DNA of 64,000 nucleotides. Origin: Limnobaculum allomyrinae (GTDB lineage: Bacteria; Pseudomonadota; Gammaproteobacteria; Enterobacterales; Enterobacteriaceae). Position 1 is the first letter of the stretch, and each line of letters begins with the position of its first letter. Positions 57,029-64,000 of the stretch are shown piece after piece. The DNA is taken from positions 682,001-746,000 of the forward strand of contig NZ_JADRCR010000001.1 of the NCBI RefSeq assembly GCF_016649425.1, read 5' to 3'. The position numbers were made by a program, and so were the translations under genes. The notes under the pieces were generated by a model. It made no database searches and was not told the origin of the DNA. It saw only the letters and a list, made by a program, of their open reading frames with translations.

Positions 57029-58168
57029 TCAATACAGTGAAGCGTGGTTGTCTTCGATGTGTTTCTTATCGAGACGACCGAACATTTTCACGTAACTCCA
57101 AATCGTATAAATCAGTACGATTGGTACGAAAATCAGCGCAACAAAGGTCATTACTGTCAGAGTCAGGTGACTTGAAGTTGCATCCCACATCGTCAGACTA
57201 ACACTTGGGTTAATGTTTGACGGCATGATGAATGGGAACATGGTGATCCCCGCCGTAAAGATAACACAAGCAATGGTCAGTGATGAGAACAGGAATGCCA
57301 TACCGCCGCTGTTACAACGAGAGCTGATGATGGTCAGTAACGGTAACACCACACCTAATGCAGGCACAGCCCACAGAATCGGATAGTTGTTATAGTTAAT
57401 CAGCCATGCGCCTGCCTGAACAGCAACTTGCTTATTCAGCGGGTCAGATGGAGCGGTATAATCCAGTGCCGAGGTTACAACATAACCATCGATACCATAA
57501 ACCACCCAGGCACCTGCTGCTGCAAAAGCAATCAGTACCACTAAAGCACCAATTTGCGTTGCGGCACGAGCACGTAAACGCAGTTCAGCAGTGGTCTTCA
57601 TTTGTAGCCATGCTGCGCCCTGAGTCACTAACATCATCAGGCTAACCACGCCAGCAACCAGTGCAAACGGATTCAACAGCTGGAAGAAGTTACCGGTGTA
57701 AGTTAAGTGGGACATGCTGTCGATGTTGAAAGGTACACCTTGTAACAGGTTACCAAACGCCACACCAAACACCAATGCTGGCACAAAGCTACCAAAGAAG
57801 ATGCCGCCATCCCACAGGTTACGCCAGCGCTGATCTTCAACTTTACCGCGATAGTCGAAACCAACCGGACGGAAGAATAATGCCGCCAGAACCAGAATCA
57901 TCGCAATATAGAAACCGGAGAATGCAGCGGCATAAGCCTGTGGCCATGCAGCAAACAGCGCACCACCAGCAGTGATCAGCCATACCTGGTTACCATCCCA
58001 GTGAGGGGCAATACTGTTAATCATAATACGACGTTCAGTATTGGTCTTACCGATAATAGGAACAAGGATACCGACGCCCATATCAAAACCATCGGTAATG
58101 GCGAAACCTACCAGTAACACGCCAACCAACAGCCACCAGATAAATCGTAATGTATCGTAATCTAACAT
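57029..58168 (-). CDS. cydB: Cytochrome bd-I ubiquinol oxidase subunit II CydB
   Basis: A 379-residue membrane protein with about nine helices. Family segments are FIWWLLVGVLLVGFAITDGFDMG, IAPHWDGNQVWLITAGGALFAAWP and a C-terminal GRLDKKHIEDNHASLY. It forms the oxidase with CydA. AGGAG precedes the ATG; cydA ends 14 bases upstream. Confidence 0.97.
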   Translation of the reverse strand: MLDYDTLRFIWWLLVGVLLVGFAITDGFDMGVGILVPIIGKTNTERRIMINSIAPHWDGNQVWLITAGGALFAAWPQAYAAAFSGFYIAMILVLAALFFRPVGFDYRGKVEDQRWRNLWDGGIFFGSFVPALVFGVAFGNLLQGVPFNIDSMSHLTYTGNFFQLLNPFALVAGVVSLMMLVTQGAAWLQMKTTAELRLRARAATQIGALVVLIAFAAAGAWVVYGIDGYVVTSALDYTAPSDPLNKQVAVQAGAWLINYNNYPILWAVPALGVVLPLLTIISSRCNSGGMAFLFSSLTIACVIFTAGITMFPFIMPSNINPSVSLTMWDATSSHLTLTVMTFVALIFVPIVLIYTIWSYVKMFGRLDKKHIEDNHASLY

Positions 58169-58182
58169 GTCTGGACTCCTGT

Positions 58183-59754
58183 TTACCGTGTTTCTTGCGC
58201 TAATGCGGCACTGCTTTGTTCAAAGTGATAACGCCCTGTTTTCAGGCTGCTTGGGCCCAGACGCGCATATTTGAACATTAAGTACATTTCCGCAATGAGG
58301 AACAGTGTGTACAGTCCGCAAATCAGAATGATTGAGAACCACAGATCACCCGTAGTCAGGTGTGATGTTGCCGCCGCAATTGGCAGGACATCAGCAATCG
58401 CCCATGGTTGACGACCATACTCAGCAACGAACCAGCCGGCTTCACAAGCAATCCACGGTAATGGAATACCGTACAGTGCTAAACGAAGTAGCCATGGTTT
58501 CTCACCGATACGGTTACGTGCAACCTGATATACCGCAATACCGATTATCAGCAGCATCAGGAATCCACAGGCAACCATGATACGGAATGAGAAGTAAAGC
58601 GGAGCCACTTCTGGAATAGTGCTGGCAGCAGCAGCTTTAATTTCAGCTTCTGTTGCGTTGTTGATATCTTTAGCTTGTGTATGCAGCAAGATGCCATATC
58701 CCAGATCTTTCTTGGTCTGGTCAAAGGCAGCGCGTACCGCTGGGTCTTTATCCCCTGCACGCAGTTTTTCCAGCATCTGATAAGCAGTAACACCATTACG
58801 AATACGTAACTCGTTTTCTGTCATCAGATCTTTCAGACCGGTGATTTGTTGATCTAAAGAACGCGTGGCGATAATCCCTAAAGCATAAGGGATTTCAAGA
58901 GCGTAATGGTTCTTCATCTCTTTTTGATCAGGAAGACTAATGATGTTGAATGCTGCCGGAGCAGGCTGTGTTTCCCATTCAGCTTCAATAGCTGCCAGCT
59001 TCACGCGCTGTACATCACCGAGTTCATGACCAGACTCATCACCTAACAGAATAACTGACAGGGTTGAAGCCAGACCAAAACAGGCAGCGATAGCAAATGA
59101 ACGCTTGGCGAATGGCAGATCGCGTTTCTTCAGTAAGTAGAATGCGCTAATGCCAAGAATAAACATCGAACCGGTTACATAACCAGCAGAGACGGTATGA
59201 ACGAATTTAACCTGCGCAACAGGGTTTAATACCAGCTCCGAAAAGCTGAGCATTTCCATACGCATGGTTTCAAAGTTAAATTCTGATGCAACTGGATTTT
59301 GCATCCAGCCGTTTGCCACAAGAATCCACAGTGCAGAAAGGTTAGAACCTAAAGCAACAAACCAGGTTACTGCTAAGTGTTGAACCTTACTTAAACGATC
59401 CCAACCGAAGAAGAACAAACCGACTAACGTTGACTCCAGGAAGAACGCCATCAGACCTTCGATCGCCAGAGGCGCACCGAAGATATCCCCTACATAATGA
59501 GAATAGTAAGACCAGTTTGTACCAAACTGGAACTCCATGGTTAAACCCGTGGCCACACCCAGTGCAAAGTTAATACCAAATAACTTGCCCCAGAATCTGG
59601 TCATATCTTTATATATTTGCTTACCTGTCAGCACATATACCGATTCCATGACTGCCAACAAAAACGCCATACCCAGCGTTAGTGGGACAAACAGGAAGTG
59701 GTACATTGCCGTCAGGGCAAACTGTAATCGTGATAGTTCGACGATATCAAACAT
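58183..59754 (-). CDS. cydA: Cytochrome bd-I ubiquinol oxidase subunit I CydA
   Basis: A 523-residue subunit that carries the haems b558, b595 and d. His19 (haem ligand) lies in [17 protein letters not shown]. The quinol-oxidising Q-loop runs through about 245-380, and the GRQPW signature is in [15 protein letters not shown]. The start [15 protein letters not shown] has AAGGAG upstream; the longer frame to 59835 is not family-like. It leads cydABX-ybgE. Oxygen control is probable from FNR- and ArcA-like sites far upstream. Confidence 0.97.
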   Translation of the reverse strand: MFDIVELSRLQFALTAMYHFLFVPLTLGMAFLLAVMESVYVLTGKQIYKDMTRFWGKLFGINFALGVATGLTMEFQFGTNWSYYSHYVGDIFGAPLAIEGLMAFFLESTLVGLFFFGWDRLSKVQHLAVTWFVALGSNLSALWILVANGWMQNPVASEFNFETMRMEMLSFSELVLNPVAQVKFVHTVSAGYVTGSMFILGISAFYLLKKRDLPFAKRSFAIAACFGLASTLSVILLGDESGHELGDVQRVKLAAIEAEWETQPAPAAFNIISLPDQKEMKNHYALEIPYALGIIATRSLDQQITGLKDLMTENELRIRNGVTAYQMLEKLRAGDKDPAVRAAFDQTKKDLGYGILLHTQAKDINNATEAEIKAAAASTIPEVAPLYFSFRIMVACGFLMLLIIGIAVYQVARNRIGEKPWLLRLALYGIPLPWIACEAGWFVAEYGRQPWAIADVLPIAAATSHLTTGDLWFSIILICGLYTLFLIAEMYLMFKYARLGPSSLKTGRYHFEQSSAALAQETR

Positions 59755-60429
59755 CTTGACTCCTTGCTCCTCAGGAAGACAAACGGTAACAACCCAAACT
59801 AATGCTGTACCTGTTGTCTTACACCCATTACTCACCAGAGGTGAATGCCTTAAAAAATCAATTTACATCAATCTGTAAGCAATATTTGTTTCATCAACTA
59901 TTCTAATAGTCATACAGCGCTTAACTATCTATCCACGCTGCCCTGTTGAACATAAACACCTATTAACTTAAACAACCCTATAACACACGTTAAATACTAC
60001 GCTTCTAATCCCTTACAATAAATAGGTATTTCACAATAAAATCAGAATTGTGAACTCAAATCAAAATCGATATGTAACACACATGCATAAAAATTGATGT
60101 AGAACAATTTTCGCTAATTACACCATAGATTTAATATTTTTCAATTCCATTTAATTACTATTTTGGCGATATATACTAAATAAAATGGCTTAATCGCTAC
60201 AATTAATTAACATAAACACACAACAAGAAACAATAAAGAAACAATAAACACTATTTATTAAAAAATAGCGTTCATATTAATAAGCGACTCTATTGGATGA
60301 AAATGAAGTACTGATAGAAAAAGAATAGTAGAGTACAAAGAAACTGCTGCAATTCTTCTTATTTAAAGCAAAATTACAACAGAGATATTAAGACGGTGGT
60401 TTTACATCCTGCGATACTGAAACAAAAAA
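59755..60429. promoter_or_regulatory. Long AT-rich cydA control region
   Basis: 675 bases without a gene. For the minus strand, an FNR-like site TTGAT-N4-AACAA (60094-60107, 9 of 10 positions) lies about 340 bases before the cydA start. An ArcA-like GTTAATTAA core (plus-strand TTAATTAAC at 60203-60211) lies about 450 before it. E. coli cydA is also transcribed from a distant promoter under FNR and ArcA. A weaker FNR-like match is at 59858-59871. Confidence 0.55.
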
Positions 60430-61509
60430 CTAATGAGTTGATATTATTTCATAAACGCCTTTCAGAACATCATCCGGCTTAATTGATGATAATCCTGATC
60501 CTTCTTCAGTAATCAATACTTTATGTTGAGCCAAATCCTGTAATGGCCTGGTACCTGCGGCATGCTTTGTGCCCCGGAACATAACAACCGTGGGTGTCTT
60601 AACTGCAATAGCCACGTGTAAAGGCCCGGTATCACCAACAATCAAACATTGAAGAGACGCTATTTTTTCAACCAGTTGCTTCAAATTTGTTTTTCCGGCG
60701 GAGTTTGTCACTCGCTGGCTAAAGGGAAGTAATAATTGTATCAGTTGATTATTGCGTTCAATCTCGCCCGGCCCACCGAGAAGTTCGATATCAATATCGG
60801 GAAAATTAATCATAATTTGTGTGGCAACAATAGCAAATGATTCAATCGGCCAGCATCGTTCTTCTGAAGAGGCACCAGGATGAATGCCAACTGTCTTTCT
60901 ATGCTTTTTCTCAGGAAGAAATTCAATCGGGATCATCATTTCCACTGAAGGAAGGATGATTCCAATACTCTGCAATAATTCTGCTTTTTTATGGATAAGG
61001 TGCACATCATCAATCCGTTTATGGCCAGGCACCGATAAATATGGGTTGAGATAAAAAGTAGGCAGGCCTAAATAGTCGTTGTAATACACATCCTTAATGA
61101 TAATGTCTGAATTTGCCAGTGTTGCTGAAATGATGTCATAAGGTGCCCTGGAGTGCAGCAGAAACACGGCGTCAAGATGATGCCGTCTTAAGGCTTTAAC
61201 GAGTTTCAGTACACCATTCAGCTTACCGTCCCAATAGAGGATATTGCTGAACATATCACTGCCTTCAACTAGCATGGCATTTCGCTGATGAACAACCATT
61301 GTGATATTGGCATCAGGGTATCTTTTTCGAATAGCGGCAATTGCTGGCGTATTGAGAAGAAAATCCCCTAACGCTGTAGTAGAGAAAATAGCGATATTCT
61401 TTAAATCAGAGATATCAGAGGGCTGTTGATATTTTTTAACCCGAAAGCCAGTGAGCCGATAGGCGGTAATAAATAGAGCGGCTAACTTCTGCTTTAATAA
61501 CTTACTCAT
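60430..61509 (-). CDS. GT9-family (ADP-heptose:LPS heptosyltransferase-like) glycosyltransferase
   Basis: A 359-residue GT-B glycosyltransferase of family 9. N-terminal IAIFSTTALGDFLLNTPAIAAIRKRYP is the acceptor-side motif. The C-terminal donor-site motif is CLIVGDTGPLHVAIAVKTPTVVMFRGT, with GIHPGASSEERCWP before it. The best-known members (WaaC, WaaF, WaaQ) add heptoses to lipopolysaccharide core, so this is probably a core or O-unit enzyme. The start at 61509 has AGGGA upstream. It stands alone, in AT-rich flanks, between cydA and sucD, where E. coli has mng genes, which suggests acquisition. Confidence 0.85.
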   Translation of the reverse strand: MSKLLKQKLAALFITAYRLTGFRVKKYQQPSDISDLKNIAIFSTTALGDFLLNTPAIAAIRKRYPDANITMVVHQRNAMLVEGSDMFSNILYWDGKLNGVLKLVKALRRHHLDAVFLLHSRAPYDIISATLANSDIIIKDVYYNDYLGLPTFYLNPYLSVPGHKRIDDVHLIHKKAELLQSIGIILPSVEMMIPIEFLPEKKHRKTVGIHPGASSEERCWPIESFAIVATQIMINFPDIDIELLGGPGEIERNNQLIQLLLPFSQRVTNSAGKTNLKQLVEKIASLQCLIVGDTGPLHVAIAVKTPTVVMFRGTKHAAGTRPLQDLAQHKVLITEEGSGLSSIKPDDVLKGVYEIISTH

Positions 61510-61731
61510 AACAATCCCTATCATGGACTCTGATAAAAGTTGCAAAAAATGATATTGTCCACAAAAATGAGTTTCACCTCTCAGATTATGGATGTTTATA
61601 TACAAATATTATTATAAACAACAATATAACTTCAACAAATGATTATAATAAATAATATAATTGAAGTAATAATTATTGATTTTTATAGTAAAACCAACAC
61701 GATTACTAAAAAATATTGAATAACAAACAAC

Positions 61732-61757
61732 AAAAAAGCCGCATAAGCGGCTTTTTT
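61732..61757. terminator. sucD terminator
   Basis: An 11-bp perfect stem (AAAAAAGCCGC / GCGGCTTTTTT) with a 4-base loop, 30 bases past sucD. It can end transcription in both directions. Confidence 0.92.
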
Positions 61758-61786
61758 ACAAACTAGTCATGAAGTGACTTTTATTA

Positions 61787-62692
61787 TCAATTCACTTCAG
61801 CTGAGATCTTTTTTGCAGCATGAGCTCCCAGCGAAGCTTTAACCGCATCACCAATGTCCGCCAGGCTACGTACTGTACGAACGCCGGCAGCCTCCAACGC
61901 AGCGAACTTCTCATCAGCAGTACCTTTACCACCTGCGATGATAGCGCCAGCATGCCCCATACGCTTACCCTTAGGTGCAGTTACGCCTGCGATATAGCCA
62001 ATAACGGGTTTGGTAACATGGTGTTTAATATAGTGAGCCGCTTCCTCTTCCGCTGAACCACCAATCTCACCAATCATGACAATGGCTTCGGTTTGTGGGT
62101 CTTGCTCAAACAGCTTCAGAATATCAATAAAGTTAGACCCCGGAATCGGATCGCCACCAATACCTACGCAGCTTGACTGACCAAATCCGGCATCGGTAGT
62201 TTGCTTCACCGCTTCATAAGTCAATGTACCAGAACGGGAGACAATCCCCACATTACCTGGTTTATGAATATGACCCGGCATGATACCAATCTTACAGGCC
62301 CCCGGGGTAATGACACCCGGACAGTTAGGGCCAATCATACGTACGCCCAATTGATCAACTTTCACTTTTACCGTCAACATATCCAGAACCGGAATACCTT
62401 CGGTAATACAAATGATCAACTTAATCCCCGCATCCGCGGCTTCAAGGATAGAATCTTTGCAGAATGGCGCCGGTACATAGATAACTGATGCAGTAGCGCC
62501 TGTAGCTTCAACCGCTTCACGCACGGTATTAAATACGGGTAAACCTAAATGGGTGGTACCGCCCTTACCCGGGGTCACACCGCCAACCAGTTTAGTACCA
62601 TATTCCAGCGCTTGTTCAGAATGGAATGTACCCTGACTGCCGGTAAAACCCTGACAAATGACTTTAGTATCTTTATCTATCAGAATGGACAT
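61787..62692 (-). CDS. sucD: Succinyl-CoA synthetase alpha subunit SucD
   Basis: A 301-residue subunit that binds CoA and carries the phosphohistidine in [21 protein letters not shown]. CoA-binding [16 protein letters not shown] is near the start and [11 protein letters not shown] is in the middle. It is about 12 residues longer than E. coli SucD at the C-terminus ([14 protein letters not shown]). Its ATG shares a base with the sucC stop. Confidence 0.97.
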   Translation of the reverse strand: MSILIDKDTKVICQGFTGSQGTFHSEQALEYGTKLVGGVTPGKGGTTHLGLPVFNTVREAVEATGATASVIYVPAPFCKDSILEAADAGIKLIICITEGIPVLDMLTVKVKVDQLGVRMIGPNCPGVITPGACKIGIMPGHIHKPGNVGIVSRSGTLTYEAVKQTTDAGFGQSSCVGIGGDPIPGSNFIDILKLFEQDPQTEAIVMIGEIGGSAEEEAAHYIKHHVTKPVIGYIAGVTAPKGKRMGHAGAIIAGGKGTADEKFAALEAAGVRTVRSLADIGDAVKASLGAHAAKKISAEVN

Positions 62693-63864
62693 TATCTAAC
62701 CTCCCCGGCTGCTACACTGACCACACGCTGAGCGGCATCGGTCAGGCTGGCTGCACCAATAATATTCAGGCCACTGGCGCTGAGTTTTTTAACACCCAGT
62801 TCAGCATTATTACCTTCCAGACGAACAACCACTGGTACGTTAACGCCAACGTCTTCAACCGCGCTGATAATACCGTCAGCAATCAGGTCACAGCGAACAA
62901 TACCGCCAAAGATATTAACGAATACCGCTTTTACCTTTTCATCGGACAGAATGATTTTAAATGCTTCGCTAACGCGCTCTTTGGTTGCACCACCGCCCAC
63001 ATCAAGGAAGTTAGCCGGTTCGCCTCCGTGAAGCTTAACAATATCCATGGTGCCCATCGCCAGACCAGCACCATTAACCATGCAGCCTATATTACCGTCC
63101 AGAGCAACGTAGTTTAACTCCCACTCCGCTGCATGTGCTTCACGCTCATCTTCCTGGCTTGGATCGCGCATATCGCGCAGTTCTTGCTGGCGATATAGCG
63201 CATTGCTATCTACATCCAACTTACCATCCAGACAGATTAGCTCGCCGGAACCGGTAACCACCAGTGGGTTAATCTCCACCAGAGACAGGTCACATTGCAG
63301 GAACAGATTCCCTAAACCAACAAAAATATTGGTAAATTGATTGACCTGTTTACCTGTTAAGCCCAATTTAAACGCCAGTTCTCTGCCCTGATAAGGCATT
63401 GGCCCTGTTAATGGGTCCAGCACCATTTTATGGATCAGATGTGGTGTCTCTTCCGCAACTTTCTCGATTTCAACACCACCTTCTGTTGAAGCCATGAAAA
63501 CTACGCGACGAGAACTGCGGTCAATCACCGCACCTAAATAAAGCTCACGATCGATATCAGTAGCCGTTTCAACCAAAATCTGATTAACCGGTAAGCCCGC
63601 TGCATCAGTCTGATAAGTTGCCAGACGTTGGCCTAACCAACGATCGGCAAACTCACGAACTTCGTCTTTAGTCTTCGCCAGCTTTACACCACCGGATTTA
63701 CCACGACCGCCGGTATGTACTTGACACTTAACTACCCAAGGCCCCTGACCGATCTTTTCTGCTGCTTCGACCGTTTCCTGTGCCGTGCTACAGGCATAGC
63801 CTGTTGGTACCGGTAAGCGATACCGAGCAAAAAGCTGTTTTGCCTGATACTCATGTAGGTTCAT
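62692..63864 (-). CDS. sucC: Succinyl-CoA synthetase beta subunit SucC
   Basis: A 390-residue ATP-grasp subunit. N-terminal [15 protein letters not shown], nucleotide-binding [19 protein letters not shown] and succinate-site [13 protein letters not shown] are present. With SucD it makes ATP from succinyl-CoA in the TCA cycle. GGATAG precedes the ATG. sucB should lie just past the window's right edge on the same strand; the 136 bases upstream hold no gene. Confidence 0.97.
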   Translation of the reverse strand: MNLHEYQAKQLFARYRLPVPTGYACSTAQETVEAAEKIGQGPWVVKCQVHTGGRGKSGGVKLAKTKDEVREFADRWLGQRLATYQTDAAGLPVNQILVETATDIDRELYLGAVIDRSSRRVVFMASTEGGVEIEKVAEETPHLIHKMVLDPLTGPMPYQGRELAFKLGLTGKQVNQFTNIFVGLGNLFLQCDLSLVEINPLVVTGSGELICLDGKLDVDSNALYRQQELRDMRDPSQEDEREAHAAEWELNYVALDGNIGCMVNGAGLAMGTMDIVKLHGGEPANFLDVGGGATKERVSEAFKIILSDEKVKAVFVNIFGGIVRCDLIADGIISAVEDVGVNVPVVVRLEGNNAELGVKKLSASGLNIIGAASLTDAAQRVVSVAAGEVR

Positions 63865-64000
63865 GATGTTCTATCCATTATTGTAGGGATTAAAGAACTG
63901 CGCCTCTCGACACTAAAGATACCGCTTGCTGAGCGAATACTAAGTTCGAAAACACACTCATTCTGATATGTACTCTCATTACACTTCAGAGAATAGGTAC

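Noticed and set aside
63865-64000. The end of sucB
   Set aside because: No coding frame with SucB-like sequence is visible in the last 136 bases; the gene probably ends just outside the window.

Overview
The window is chromosomal DNA from a gammaproteobacterium of the order Enterobacterales. The evidence is gene order and protein similarity. Most of it is the block that lies near 16-18 min in Escherichia coli, here read from sucC at the right end towards ybiT at the left: sucCD, cydABX-ybgE-ybgC-tolQRAB-pal-cpoB, lysine tRNAs, aroG, gpmA, galETKM, modF, modE/acrZ-modABC, ybhA, uvrB, ybhK, moaABCDE, ybhL, rhlE, ybiT. The proteins resemble but do not match E. coli, and base composition looks moderate to AT-rich. 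A genus outside the E. coli/Salmonella group, perhaps Budviciaceae-like, is my guess only. Several E. coli neighbours are absent from their usual places: bioABFCD, nadA-pnuC-zitB and the mng genes.

Layout. 1-4.1 kb: putA. 4.3-10.6 kb: a sugar-acid catabolic cluster with an IclR regulator, a YagE-like aldolase, an IlvD/Edd dehydratase, an ACS-type MFS permease and a divergent glycerol dehydrogenase. It has a dense set of AGAACA half-sites between the divergent genes. 10.7-16.8 kb: a dispersed repeat, a TPR membrane protein, ybiT, rhlE, ybhL and a flavodoxin-like protein. 17-21.1 kb: the moaABCDE operon (molybdopterin synthesis) and ybhK. 21.2-25 kb: a SlyB-like lipoprotein, a VF530 protein and an unrecognised 882-residue secreted protein. 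25.2-29 kb: uvrB with a LexA box, a three-box DnaA cluster at the position of E. coli DARS1, and ybhA. 29-33 kb: a second copy of the dispersed repeat, then modCBA, acrZ and modE (molybdate uptake, which supplies the moa pathway).

33.2-40.2 kb: a purine nucleoside salvage island: xapR-like regulator, frameshifted deoC, tiny xapX, xapB/nupG-like permease, xapA, divergent deoB, and a Tsx/OmpK-like outer-membrane channel. A perfect palindrome lies between xapA and deoB. 40.4-47 kb: modF, an isochorismatase-fold protein without the usual cysteine, and galETKM with a GalR-type operator. 47.2-49.1 kb: gpmA (Fur box) and aroG. 49.3-50.9 kb: an orphan TopAI/YjhX toxin homologue with a structured leader, then two tRNA-Lys genes among tRNA-derived tandem repeats. 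51-56.5 kb: the Tol-Pal operon. 56.6-59.8 kb: cydAB-cydX-ybgE. 60.4-61.5 kb: a lone AT-rich GT9 heptosyltransferase-like gene. 61.8-63.9 kb: sucCD; sucB should lie just beyond the right edge.

Most genes are housekeeping. The accessory signals most worth pursuing are the regulated sugar-acid cluster, the topAI leader, the tRNA-Lys-derived repeats, the roughly 200-bp multi-hairpin repeat and the DARS1-like element. Three real genes are very short: acrZ, xapX and cydX.
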